A stretch of 64,000 bases of DNA, taken from the NCBI GenBank assembly GCA_937951895.1, contig CALFER010000077.1:1-64000 (forward strand). The letters run 5' to 3'. This DNA comes from an uncultured bacterium (GTDB lineage Bacteria > CSSED10-310 > CALFER01). The notes under the pieces were generated by a model. The model had not been told where the DNA came from. It made no database searches and was given only the letters and a program-made list of their open reading frames with translations. Below are positions 22,304 to 30,351 of this stretch, piece after piece (within the stretch, counting starts at the first letter, position 1; every line of letters starts with the position of its first letter). Both the position numbers and the translations under genes were made by a program.

Positions 22304-24040
22304 TTATTCAGCCGAATGCAAGACACGCGGACGGACGAATACGCCGAGATAACGGGAATCGGTCGAATCCGTTCGGTACCTGGGTATACCGCCTCCATGG
22401 ACGGTGATGGAAAAGTCATAGATCCAGAATCTGCGCCCATAAAGGTCGATGAATGGATGCCCTGAGAGCGGAATGTCACGATCCAGCAACACTCCGGCCG
22501 CGCATGGGAAGTCGTCCCTGAAACGACCCTGGCCGATCCGAACGCGAACGTCGGCAAGCGGTTCGCCGATCCGGAACGTCGCGCTCGACAGGGGTCGGGG
22601 AGATTTCATGAAGAATTCCGCGCGGGAATCACCCAGCACCCAGAATCCGTCCGTTTCCTTCCCGTAAATGCCTCGATCCAGAAACAAAAAACCTGCTTCA
22701 ACGCCATCGAAAATGACCCGGTTGCGGGAGACGTCGAAAATCGGCAGGCTGTCCACGAGTGTCCATTCGGCGGGGAATCGTGTGTAAATGCCCGTCATGG
22801 CGTGATCACCGGGGTGAAAAGACGACGAGAACGGTCTGATCAGAAACGGCCCGGAGAAGCAGGCGGCGATCACGGCCGTGAGCAGGGTCATCCGGAGGGA
22901 CGGGGGGTTCGACAGGGCGATCAGGAGAGCGGGGACGAGCAGGAGAAAGTAGCGGTTCCCGAGCGCTCCGCCGCCTCCGTGGTAGTTGGTCGGGATGAGA
23001 GTGATCTGCACGAGGCAGATGATCAGGACACCTGCGAGGACGAACGGACCGATGGATGACCGGAATCTCCGGATAACAAGCAGCGACAGAGCAACGGCGG
23101 AAGGGAAAAAATAAGGGACGATGCCCGTGAAACGCCCGAATACGAAGAAAAAGCAGTTCCATGCGATCACGGCCGGCTGCAGATACATCTTCGCGTTTTC
23201 CGTCGACCATGTATTCCCGAAACGGTCGAAATGAGCCGTTGGATCCTCGAACGGAAACTGGTTGACGAAGATTTTTCGATTGCCGCCGTATGCGTTCGGT
23301 TCGCCGGTCAACAGAAAGCTTGCGGCGATGACCGTCAGAATGATGATGATGCCGAGTGCGATGAGTCGGATGATCGATCGGGGCCGGCGTCTGAGGGAAA
23401 ACTGGAGGATTCCGAGAGCCGGGAAGATGAGCAGTTGAGGTTTGATGGTGGCTGCGAGCGTAAAGAGGGCGGCCATGAATCCTGCATTCGTGGTGGAACC
23501 CGCCGCATCGCGTGCCTCCGCCGCGCGTCTCCAGAACAGCGTCCCGGCCGCAACGAGCATCGCGGTAAACATTTCGGGATGCATCCAGAGCGTGTAGGGC
23601 GCGAAGGCACTTACGAACAGCGAAACAAATCCGAACAGGAATCCCTGCGGGCGGTGATGCCATGCCTTGCTCACACAATACAGGCAGATCCACCAGCAAA
23701 GCGCATTGAGCAGGATCAGACCGTTCAGGTGGACGAGCAGGTACAGCGGTGCCGCAACGAGCGGATAGATGAACGGCTTCGCATACACGATTCGTGAGGA
23801 ATCAGCGTTCTGTTTCAGGATGATGCCGGTCGGTCCGGCCGGGAAGTGCATGAAGAGGCGTTCGAGATCATCCGGGGAGTAGGACAGGTCAAAGTCCCGG
23901 GCGAGACTCTGGGTCATGCCGGCATAGACCGCCTCATCCGCGAACAATCCGGGGGTTGCGTGATCGAGATCGCAGGTCAGGGAGAAGGTCAGGATGAGGG
24001 CCAGGGTCAACCGGAGTGCCAGGAGAGTGGATTTGGGCAT
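22304..24040 (-). CDS. GT-C-type membrane glycosyltransferase-like protein
   Basis: A 578-residue protein with about ten membrane segments in residues 8-400 and a soluble C-terminal domain. After the first helix there is DEAVYAGMTQSLARDFD, an Asp-Glu placed like the catalytic acidic residue in the first external loop of ArnT/PMT-type enzymes that use polyprenyl-phosphate sugars. Other loop features are GPTGIILKQN and NYHGGGGALGNRYFLLLVPALL. The donor and acceptor are unknown. A hairpin CCCTT/AAGGG lies within 30 bases after the stop. The gene ends the set, with alr four bases upstream. Confidence 0.65.
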   Translation of the reverse strand: MPKSTLLALRLTLALILTFSLTCDLDHATPGLFADEAVYAGMTQSLARDFDLSYSPDDLERLFMHFPAGPTGIILKQNADSSRIVYAKPFIYPLVAAPLYLLVHLNGLILLNALCWWICLYCVSKAWHHRPQGFLFGFVSLFVSAFAPYTLWMHPEMFTAMLVAAGTLFWRRAAEARDAAGSTTNAGFMAALFTLAATIKPQLLIFPALGILQFSLRRRPRSIIRLIALGIIIILTVIAASFLLTGEPNAYGGNRKIFVNQFPFEDPTAHFDRFGNTWSTENAKMYLQPAVIAWNCFFFVFGRFTGIVPYFFPSAVALSLLVIRRFRSSIGPFVLAGVLIICLVQITLIPTNYHGGGGALGNRYFLLLVPALLIALSNPPSLRMTLLTAVIAACFSGPFLIRPFSSSFHPGDHAMTGIYTRFPAEWTLVDSLPIFDVSRNRVIFDGVEAGFLFLDRGIYGKETDGFWVLGDSRAEFFMKSPRPLSSATFRIGEPLADVRVRIGQGRFRDDFPCAAGVLLDRDIPLSGHPFIDLYGRRFWIYDFSITVHGGGIPRYRTDSTDSRYLGVFVRPRVLHSAE

Positions 24041-24043
24041 GGA

Positions 24044-25159
24044 TCAACCGTTCCTGACAAACACCCGGGGAACGCGATGAGCGATCCAGCAGACAACTTC
24101 ATAGGGGATCGTCCCGAGTTTCTCGGCGATCTCCTCAATCGATATCCGTTCGGTGCCCTGTTCCCCGTAGATCACGACTTCATCACCGACCCGAATGGAT
24201 GAATCCTGTCCGATGTCCACCATGATCTGGTCCATGCAGATCCTTCCGACGACCGGGAAACGACGGCCACCGATCAGGACTTCGCCGCGGTTCGACAGGG
24301 CACGGTTGTATCCGTCACCGTAGCCGACCGGGATGGTTGCGATCCGCGTGCGGCGCTGCGTGTAATACGTTCTTCCGTAGCTGATCGGTTGTCCTTCGGG
24401 AACATCCTTCAGGAACACGACGCGGGATTTGAAGGAGAGCACCGGTTGGAGATTGAAGGAGCGGGTGATCGAAGGGGTGGGATAGAGGCCGTACATGATG
24501 AGACCGGCACGGATCATGTTGAAACAGGCATCGGGATGTTGCAGGAGGGCGCCCGAGCAGGCGATATGGCGATAACGCGGCTGAATCCCGAAGCTTTCGG
24601 CGATGGAAACAATGTGGTTGAATCGCTCGAGTTGCAGGTGGGTGAAGTCGCCGTTGGGGTCGTCGGCGGTCGAGAAATGGGAATACACGCCGACGATCTC
24701 GATGTGGTCCAGCGGTTTCAACCGTTCGAATACTGACGCGGCTTTTTCGTAATTGATGCCGATCCGATTGAGACCCGTGTCGAATTTCAGGTGAATCCGT
24801 GCGCGCGTTCCGGATTCCCTGGCGGCCGAGTTGACGGCGTAGGCGAGGCCGAGAGAAGAGACGGTGATATCGAGATTGTTTTCGAGGAAGCGTCGGACCT
24901 GGTGGAACAGAACGCCTCCGAGAACGAGAATGGGGCAAGTGATTGTTTTTTTCCGGAGCAGGATGCCTTCTTCGAGAAAGCCGACACCCAGATAATCCGC
25001 GCCGGCATCGACGGCCTCTTGGGCGACATGCACGATCCCGTGACCATATGCGTTGGCTTTGACGACAGCGATGATTCTGGCGTTCGGTGCGGCGTTCCGG
25101 ATGCAGGTCAGGTTGTGCCGGATGGCGCTCAGATTGATTTCAGCCCACGTGATTCTCAC
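24044..25159 (-). CDS. alr: Alanine racemase
   Basis: A 371-residue PLP enzyme that makes D-alanine for peptidoglycan. The PLP lysine lies in AVVKANAYGHG; the catalytic tyrosine in the IPVGYGDGYNR region; and ICMDQIMVDIG is the conserved C-terminal motif. Its GTG start (25159) is inferred from GGAGG five bases upstream, giving the usual N terminus RITWAEINLSAIRHNL; the in-frame ATG at 25171 lies just before it. The next gene follows within four bases, so they are an operon. The + strand sRNA candidate lies upstream. Confidence 0.95.
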   Translation of the reverse strand: MRITWAEINLSAIRHNLTCIRNAAPNARIIAVVKANAYGHGIVHVAQEAVDAGADYLGVGFLEEGILLRKKTITCPILVLGGVLFHQVRRFLENNLDITVSSLGLAYAVNSAARESGTRARIHLKFDTGLNRIGINYEKAASVFERLKPLDHIEIVGVYSHFSTADDPNGDFTHLQLERFNHIVSIAESFGIQPRYRHIACSGALLQHPDACFNMIRAGLIMYGLYPTPSITRSFNLQPVLSFKSRVVFLKDVPEGQPISYGRTYYTQRRTRIATIPVGYGDGYNRALSNRGEVLIGGRRFPVVGRICMDQIMVDIGQDSSIRVGDEVVIYGEQGTERISIEEIAEKLGTIPYEVVCWIAHRVPRVFVRNG

Positions 25160-25234
25160 GGATACCTCCATTCCGGAACGAAAGGGTATCACGACAGCAA
25201 GGGCGGAGCCATCTGAAATCATGCGCAAATTCTA

Positions 25235-25262
25235 TTTGCTTTTTCCAAAATTCTGGTACAAT
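25235..25262 (+). promoter_or_regulatory. Extended -10 promoter for the small RNA
   Basis: TACAAT at 25257-25262 is preceded directly by TGG (extended -10), with TTTGCT or TTGCTT as a -35 16 or 15 bases upstream. It points away from alr and toward the terminator 110 bases downstream. The surrounding stretch is AT-rich compared with the neighbourhood. Confidence 0.6.
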
Positions 25263-25268
25263 CGAACT

Positions 25269-25379
25269 ATTAGGGCTGTTTTGCGTGAGAGCAGCGCTTG
25301 AAATGTGTCCCTCCGACGAGAATTGACGGGGTTGCCCCTCCTTCGCCACCCCTTCCCGTCAGTTCTCGTCTTTTTTTTT
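25269..25379 (+). ncRNA. Candidate small regulatory RNA with C-rich loops
   Basis: About 111 bases between an extended -10 promoter and a strong intrinsic terminator, with no open frame. The 5' part can form the hairpin GCTGTTTT/GAGCAGC (around 25275-25295). It then has an unpaired CCCTCC (25309-25314). The 3' part is the terminator hairpin whose 24-base loop contains CCCCTCC and CCACCCC. C-rich unpaired stretches complementary to the GGAGG ribosome site are typical of sRNAs that block translation in trans. Standard 6S, SRP and tmRNA signatures are not seen. The transcription start is estimated from the promoter. Confidence 0.55.
25315..25379 (+). terminator. Intrinsic terminator of the small RNA
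   Basis: GACGAGAATTGACGGG (25315-25330) pairs with CCCGTCAGTTCTCGTC (25355-25370) with one mismatch/wobble, and nine T residues follow (25371-25379). The T-run exists only on the + strand, so it terminates + strand transcription, although both neighbouring protein genes are on the - strand. Confidence 0.85.
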
Positions 25380-25486
25380 GCCCCCATGTCATCCCGATTT
25401 GATTCGATAACGAAACCGCGTGACCTCGGGTTTTAACCGAATGGTCACGCGGAAAACGAGCGGAGATCGGATGTGAGGGGAAGGGA

Positions 25487-26455
25487 TCAGTTGCCGGCCG
25501 GAGCAGGAGTCGGTTCGGCGATGTTCTTCAGGATGATGCGACCGGCTTCATCCCGCACGATCTGAGAAGCGGGAGCGACATCGGATCGAGTGACGACGGG
25601 GGTGGATGTGGGTGCGGGGGTGTTCGGAGGAAGCAGGGATCCCTGAGCGATCGAGCCCCGGGGTTCTTCGACGACAACCCCGTCCGGAGGCACCTGGCCC
25701 ATGTGGATGTTACCCTGGGCATCCCGCCATACTTTCGACGGCGCGGCAGTCATTTGCGGCTCGACAGGGGCATTCGGATCAGGAACTGCATCGGTTTTCG
25801 GTTCATCCTGCGGTTTCGTCGGTTCTGCAACGGGAGCCGCGGCGGGCTGGAATTTCGGTTCGAGCAACTGCTTGAATTTGCGGAATTCGGGATTCTCCGG
25901 TGATTTTCTCTGGCTGAGCATGGCGGTTGAATTCGGGAATTTCTTGATCAGAAGTGTCTCGATGCTGGTGAACTTGCCCTTCTGTGTGCCTACTTTTTCG
26001 CGAAAATCTGCTGGATTGTCCGGAATGGCCTTCAGCATGGTGAGTGTTGCGTTGAATGTTTTGTTGAGTTCGCCCAGATTGGAGAAGGACTCGGTGTCGA
26101 TGCCCTGGACAGACGCGAGCTGAGTGCGGATAGATTCCGAGTTTTCGAAGATTCTGGTGAGTGTTTCGACGAGATTTCCCGGGGCGTTGTAATGGTCCAG
26201 GAGGTTTCTTACCAGGGATTCATCGCCGGAACGTTCTTTGGTAAGCAGCGCGTCATCGATATTGGCGAGTCCTTCGGAGGCGAAGAAGAAGCCGATCCGG
26301 ATATCGGTCAACCAAGACTCCATCTGTGTGCCGGCTTTCATGCTGGCCTGGAGATCCGGTGTCGGTTCTGCCGGCTTCTGTGGCCCGCAGGCATTGAAAA
26401 ACAGGCAGAAACACATGATCAGGACACTCGTTGAAACGGATGATTTCTTTAGCAT
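25487..26455 (-). CDS. Lipoprotein of unknown function
   Basis: A 322-residue lipoprotein. The signal (MLKKSSVSTSVLIMCFCLFFNAC) ends in a lipobox with Cys at about residue 23. The mature part has a helical region (residues 35-200, ESWLTDIRIGFFFASEGLANIDD, LVRNLLDHYNAPGNLVETL) and then a Pro/Ala/Thr-rich linker. Two short repeats, KVWRDAQGNIHMGQVPPDG and QIVRDEAGRIILKNIAEP, resemble small beta modules. The start at 26455 is supported by GGAGAA and by the lipoprotein signal. A clear promoter lies just upstream. No family recognised. Confidence 0.6.
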   Translation of the reverse strand: MLKKSSVSTSVLIMCFCLFFNACGPQKPAEPTPDLQASMKAGTQMESWLTDIRIGFFFASEGLANIDDALLTKERSGDESLVRNLLDHYNAPGNLVETLTRIFENSESIRTQLASVQGIDTESFSNLGELNKTFNATLTMLKAIPDNPADFREKVGTQKGKFTSIETLLIKKFPNSTAMLSQRKSPENPEFRKFKQLLEPKFQPAAAPVAEPTKPQDEPKTDAVPDPNAPVEPQMTAAPSKVWRDAQGNIHMGQVPPDGVVVEEPRGSIAQGSLLPPNTPAPTSTPVVTRSDVAPASQIVRDEAGRIILKNIAEPTPAPAGN

Positions 26456-26500
26456 GGGCCTTCTCCTTAAGCAGTCAAACAACTGAATGTTGCGAAAAGC

Positions 26501-26529
26501 ATTATAAAGGAAATACCCGCGTACGCCAA
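26501..26529 (-). promoter_or_regulatory. Sigma70-type promoter of the lipoprotein gene
   Basis: On the - strand, TTGGCG (26524-26529) and a perfect TATAAT (26501-26506) are separated by 17 bases. The start codon lies about 46 bases downstream at 26455. Confidence 0.7.
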
Positions 26530-26576
26530 CGGTCATCTTTGTGCGGGCAATTTGACATTCCTGCGAGGCGGACACC

Positions 26577-27395
26577 ATGATACAGCCAGCGTTGGAGGTG
26601 CCTGTGCAGATCGGAATGATGAACAATCCGGGGTATCCCATCGAGTCGGAAATCCGCTTTGCGGCTCAATCGGGATTCGATTATCTGGATTTAACGAGTG
26701 AACCTCCCGAAGCGGAACTCACACCTGCAAATGTGCGACTCATCAGGACCCTGATGGCCGACCATGCGCTGGGAATCGTCGGCCATACCGCGTATTACCT
26801 CCCCATCGATTGCCCCTATGCCCGGATCCGCTCGGCTGTCCGCGAGGAACTCGCGGAACAACTCAACTGCTTCGCCGAACTCGGCGCATCCACCATGACC
26901 ATCCACTTCAATCATTCCTATCCCCATCGGTTTTTCCGGTTGGAGCGTAAACTGGAGTACTGGCAGGATGCCCTCACGCCGCTTGCCGAACAGTGTGGCC
27001 GGCACGGCATGACGCTGCTTCTCGAAAACACGTCGAACTGGCCGGAGCAGGGGAAACTGCTCAAAAAACTGATCAGGAACATCCCCCATCTGGGCTTCCA
27101 TTATGATGCAGGTCACGCGTTTCTGATGCCGCATGTGTTACCGCCGCTGATGCTTCTGCACCAGTTCAAACACGATCTCCTGCATGTCCATTTTTCGGAT
27201 AACATGTGTGGCCCGGACGACCTGCATCTCCCGCTGGGCGCGGGGCGGATCGTCTGGAAGCAATTGGTTCGGGAACTCAAGAAAATCGGCTACGACCGCA
27301 CCATCACGCTCGAAGTGTTTTCTCCGGATCGCGACTATCTGCTCCTCAGCCGTAAAAAACTGCGAGCGCTCTGGGATGAGGGCGATGGCAACTAG
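26577..27395 (+). CDS. Sugar-phosphate isomerase/epimerase-like TIM barrel
   Basis: A 272-residue protein of the AP-endonuclease-2/xylose isomerase-like family. Features are GFDYLDLTSEPPEAELT (strand 1), LGIVGHTAYYLPID, TIHFNHSYP, MTLLLENTSNW (metal Glu), LGFHYDAGHAF (Asp and His ligands), DLLHVHFSDNM and ITLEVFSPDR (final Glu). The set of Glu, Asp, His and Glu is the usual divalent-metal site. The substrate is likely a sugar, sugar phosphate or inositol, undetermined. A small membrane-protein gene begins 12 bases after it. Confidence 0.82.
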   Translation: MIQPALEVPVQIGMMNNPGYPIESEIRFAAQSGFDYLDLTSEPPEAELTPANVRLIRTLMADHALGIVGHTAYYLPIDCPYARIRSAVREELAEQLNCFAELGASTMTIHFNHSYPHRFFRLERKLEYWQDALTPLAEQCGRHGMTLLLENTSNWPEQGKLLKKLIRNIPHLGFHYDAGHAFLMPHVLPPLMLLHQFKHDLLHVHFSDNMCGPDDLHLPLGAGRIVWKQLVRELKKIGYDRTITLEVFSPDRDYLLLSRKKLRALWDEGDGN

Positions 27396-27407
27396 CAAGG
27401 AGGCATC

Positions 27408-27848
27408 ATGACAGCAGCATCAAACAGAATGCTCCGGATCAAGGCCGTGGTCGGTTCGGTATCAGGAGGCATGATCATCGGGTTTCTCGCCGCAGCCGTC
27501 CTGTACAAGGCTGCTCCGGATTGGACCCCTGATTTTCTCGAATCCTCCCCGATCGTTTTCTTCGGCTTCTTCACCATCGTCTGCGGGATTCTCGGGTGGG
27601 TCCACGCCATCGTACCCGATACACCGGAGGCACCGGTTGCATCGGGACGTCATCCCCATCTCGGAAGTCTCTTCAGCGGTGCTCTGATCGGATTTCTGGC
27701 TGCCGCGGCTCTGTATGGACATCTCCCGGCCTGGCTGCCATCCGTGATCCGCGAATCCCCATGGGTGTTCTTCAGCGTCATGATGATCCTCTGCGCCGCG
27801 GCAGGCTTCGCGTATGCGAAGGCGGATGAGACCCCGGTCGAATCCTGA
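27408..27848 (+). CDS. Four-helix membrane protein made of an internal duplication
   Basis: A 146-residue protein with two similar halves. GSVSGGMIIGFLAAAVLYKA (about residue 16) matches GSLFSGALIGFLAAAALYGH (about residue 88). The following segments also align: ESSPIVFFGFFTIVCGILGW with RESPWVFFSVMMILCAAAGF. Each half has two membrane helices with a short P-W-containing loop. The halves are joined by a polar linker (VPDTPEAPVASGRHPH). This looks like a duplicated two-helix module; no family is recognised. It is linked to the upstream isomerase gene by a 12-base gap. Confidence 0.65.
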   Translation: MTAASNRMLRIKAVVGSVSGGMIIGFLAAAVLYKAAPDWTPDFLESSPIVFFGFFTIVCGILGWVHAIVPDTPEAPVASGRHPHLGSLFSGALIGFLAAAALYGHLPAWLPSVIRESPWVFFSVMMILCAAAGFAYAKADETPVES

Positions 27849-27855
27849 ACGTGCG

Positions 27856-28083
27856 TCAGTGGCTGCAGGTCGAGCAGTGTGCTCCCGAGCAGGAACTTGA
27901 GCAGCCGCATTTCCGGTGCGATGGATCGGCTCCGGAACTCGAACCGGAGAAGCTGAACGTCGAGATTCTTTTTCGGATGTCAGTGGATTGACAGGACGGG
28001 CACATGACCGGGGTTTCGGCGGATCGGATCAGTTTTTCGAAACGAACCGCGCACTGATTGCATTCAAACTCGAAGATCGGCAT
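27856..28083 (-). CDS. FmdB-type zinc ribbon protein
   Basis: A 75-residue protein with the FmdB signature: PIFEFECNQCAVRFEKLI (first CxxC) and VMCPSCQSTDIRKRISTFSF (second CxxC) forming a zinc ribbon. The C-terminal tail is Ser/Gly/Cys/His-rich (CGCSSSCSGAHCSTCSH), which is common in the family and may bind further metal. The role is unclear; they have been called putative regulators. It converges with the duplicated membrane gene and lies 30 bases downstream of the aldolase gene. Confidence 0.85.
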   Translation of the reverse strand: MPIFEFECNQCAVRFEKLIRSAETPVMCPSCQSTDIRKRISTFSFSGSSSGADPSHRKCGCSSSCSGAHCSTCSH

Positions 28084-28113
28084 GTCGTGATCTCAGGATA
28101 CAGACACACCGCA

Positions 28114-28761
28114 TCATGCCTTCGGAATTTTCGCCGCGTCCGCCATGAATTTGGCGACACCGATATCCGTCAGCGGGTGTTTGAACAGCTGTTTGAAGGT
28201 GCTGTGCGGGATGGTCACGATATCCGCTCCGCAGCGCGCCGCTTCCAGCACATGAATCGGGTGACGGACGGATGCCACGATGATCTCGGTTTCATATCCG
28301 TAATTGTCATAGATCGAAACGATATCGGTCACCAGGTCCATGCCGGGCTGGGAGACATCGTCGAGGCGGCCGACGAACGGGCTGACGAAATCCACTCCGA
28401 TTTTCGCGCACAGCAGGGCCTGGATGGGTGAGAACACGAGTGTCATGTTGATGGGGATTTCGAGATCGACGAGTTTATTGGCGGCTTTGATCCCTTCTTC
28501 GACCATGGGGATCTTGATGACGATGTTTTCATGGATATCCGACAACACCCGGGCTTCTTCGATCATCCCGGCTGATTCCATGGACAGCACCTCCGCCGAG
28601 ATCGGGCCATCGACGATCCCGCAGATTTCCTCGAGCACCTCGGTGTATTTCCGTCCGGTTTTGGCAACGAGTGACGGATTGGTGGTCACACCGTCGACCA
28701 GGCCGAATTCCGCGGCTTCACGAATCTCGGAAACATGGGCCGTATCAAGAAAAAACTTCAT
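28114..28761 (-). CDS. fsa: Transaldolase-like / fructose-6-phosphate aldolase
   Basis: A 215-residue class I aldolase of the short transaldolase family (FSA/TalC-like). It begins MKFFLDTAHVSEIREA, with DGVTTNPSLVAKTGR, the Schiff-base lysine in NIVIKIPMVEEGIKAA, FVSPFVGRLDDV, and the terminal VTIPHSTFKQL. Length is typical. It may be a true transaldolase in the pentose phosphate pathway or a fructose-6-phosphate aldolase; the family cannot be split by eye. A promoter lies 60 bases upstream on the - strand. Confidence 0.92.
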   Translation of the reverse strand: MKFFLDTAHVSEIREAAEFGLVDGVTTNPSLVAKTGRKYTEVLEEICGIVDGPISAEVLSMESAGMIEEARVLSDIHENIVIKIPMVEEGIKAANKLVDLEIPINMTLVFSPIQALLCAKIGVDFVSPFVGRLDDVSQPGMDLVTDIVSIYDNYGYETEIIVASVRHPIHVLEAARCGADIVTIPHSTFKQLFKHPLTDIGVAKFMADAAKIPKA

Positions 28762-28822
28762 TTCAATACTCCTTCAGGAATGGGGAATGATTCGACATCG
28801 AACATCCGCTTGTCTAAGATCC

Positions 28823-28852
28823 AGTATAGTGTCGGCTCGAACCATTCTGCAA
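28823..28852 (-). promoter_or_regulatory. Promoter of the transaldolase-like gene
   Basis: On the - strand, TTGCAG (28847-28852) and TATACT (28823-28828) are separated by 18 bases. The start codon at 28761 lies 61 bases further. Confidence 0.55.
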
Positions 28853-28894
28853 GGAATCTCGGCCATCGGACCGGGATGCGATGGGAATACAGAC

Positions 28895-30238
28895 ATGGAC
28901 AAGACCATACGGGACAACATTCATGGGGACATCCCGGTTTCATCCGTTCAGCGGGAGATTCTCGATACGCCCGCCATGCAGCGATTGAGGGGCATCAAGC
29001 AACTCGGCACGTCAAATCTCGTGTACCCATGTGCCGTCCATTCGCGTTTCCAGCACTCGCTGGGGACCTGCTGCATGGCCAAACGGATTCTCGCGGCATT
29101 GCGCGAGAATTGTGCATTCGAAATCGATCGGCGGGAACAGGAGGCGATCGCGCTCGCCGCACTGCTTCACGACATCACGCACATCCCGTTCGGGCATACT
29201 CTCGAGGACGAACGCCGGATCTTTCCCCGCCATGATATGGACAATCAGCGCCTGGAGTATTTTGTCGGTTCCGGGGACATCGCCGTGATTCTCCGGAGAG
29301 AAAAACTGCTGAATCGGGTCAAAAGCCTTCTGATGGCCCACGACGACGCTCCGGATAGTCCGGCGTACGCTTCCCAGATCATCTCGCACGCCATCTGCGC
29401 CGATCTGCTGGATTATCTCAGACGCGACGCCGTCAACTGCGGTCTCAAACTGGACTTCGATGACCGGATTTTCCGCTACTTCATGATCGAATCCGACCAG
29501 CTGATCCTGAACCTTCAAAAAGACGGTCTCTTCCGTCACGATGCATTCTCGGAAGTCATCCACCTTCTCAGAATCCGATACTTCCTCACCGAACGAGTCT
29601 ATTATCATCATGCAAAAATTGCGGCGGGTGCCATGCTGTCGCGTGCGGTCGAGCAGGCGGTGGCGAAAGGATTCGATTCCGAACGCCTGTTCGGATTGAC
29701 GGACGATGCGCTTCTGTATGTGCTGCAAACCGAATATCAGAGTGACCGGACCATTGCGCGGCTGATGCGGCGATTCCTGGGACGGACCTTCTACAAACGC
29801 TGCTTCGTGCTCACCGAACACAACCTCAGTTCCGACAGTCGCCGGGAATTATCCGACAAATATCATCTCAATCTGAAAGATGAGCGTACAAGAGCGGAGC
29901 GGCACATCGCGAAAGTTGCGCGGATTCCGCACGAATCCGTCATCGTGTATGCGCCGCCCCCCTCCATGAATCTCAAGGAAGCCGATGTGCTCGTCAAGGT
30001 GGACCACTCCAGCGCTCAACCACTGGTCAACTGGAAAAACCGCGAGGTGGCTTCCCTGCAGGAAAAATTCGGGAAACTCTGGAAATTCTATGTGTTCATC
30101 GATCCCGACTATCAGCAGAGATTCAAGGCGATTTCGGATGCCTGTGAAGCCTATTTCGGTAGAGCGAATGAACTGCATCTGATTCAGATCGGGCAACTGT
30201 CGCTGTTCCCGGCGGCGGGCACAATGTTCGACGCCTGA
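28895..30238 (+). CDS. HD-domain phosphohydrolase (dGTPase/SAMHD1-like)
   Basis: A 447-residue protein of the SAMHD1/dGTPase-like HD family. Motifs are the early IRDNIHGDIPVSSVQREILDTPAMQRLRGIKQLG, the His of HSRFQHSLGT, and ALLHDITHIPFGHTLEDE (the HD pair), with a later ICADLLDYLRRDA Asp. These make the H...HD...D metal site. Members hydrolyse dNTPs or related nucleotides. The C-terminal third (SDKYHLNLKDERTRAERHIAKVARIP) is less conserved. The ATG at 28895 is used; the open frame further upstream overlaps the opposite-strand fsa gene and is not real. The physiological substrate is unknown. Confidence 0.88.
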   Translation: MDKTIRDNIHGDIPVSSVQREILDTPAMQRLRGIKQLGTSNLVYPCAVHSRFQHSLGTCCMAKRILAALRENCAFEIDRREQEAIALAALLHDITHIPFGHTLEDERRIFPRHDMDNQRLEYFVGSGDIAVILRREKLLNRVKSLLMAHDDAPDSPAYASQIISHAICADLLDYLRRDAVNCGLKLDFDDRIFRYFMIESDQLILNLQKDGLFRHDAFSEVIHLLRIRYFLTERVYYHHAKIAAGAMLSRAVEQAVAKGFDSERLFGLTDDALLYVLQTEYQSDRTIARLMRRFLGRTFYKRCFVLTEHNLSSDSRRELSDKYHLNLKDERTRAERHIAKVARIPHESVIVYAPPPSMNLKEADVLVKVDHSSAQPLVNWKNREVASLQEKFGKLWKFYVFIDPDYQQRFKAISDACEAYFGRANELHLIQIGQLSLFPAAGTMFDA

Positions 30239-30290
30239 TACTCGGGTGCCATCCCTGTCGCCCGGCTTGAGGGGATTGCTCTTCAAAGCA

Positions 30291-30320
30291 TTGTGCGAAA
30301 CGGCCGAAATCTGGTATACC
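30291..30320 (+). promoter_or_regulatory. Promoter of the degenerate GGDEF gene
   Basis: TTGTGC (30291-30296) and TATACC (30315-30320) are separated by 18 bases; TGG precedes the -10. The GGAGG ribosome site at 30341-30345 follows. Confidence 0.5.
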
Positions 30321-30351
30321 GAGCTCAAATGGGTTCAATTGGAGGATGACC

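Noticed and set aside
25315..25379. Terminator belonging to a + strand protein gene
   Set aside because: No + strand protein gene precedes it for several kb; a dedicated promoter upstream makes an sRNA more likely.
28340..28894. Upstream extension of the HD gene
   Set aside because: It is antisense to the fsa gene; the ATG at 28895 gives the normal family start.
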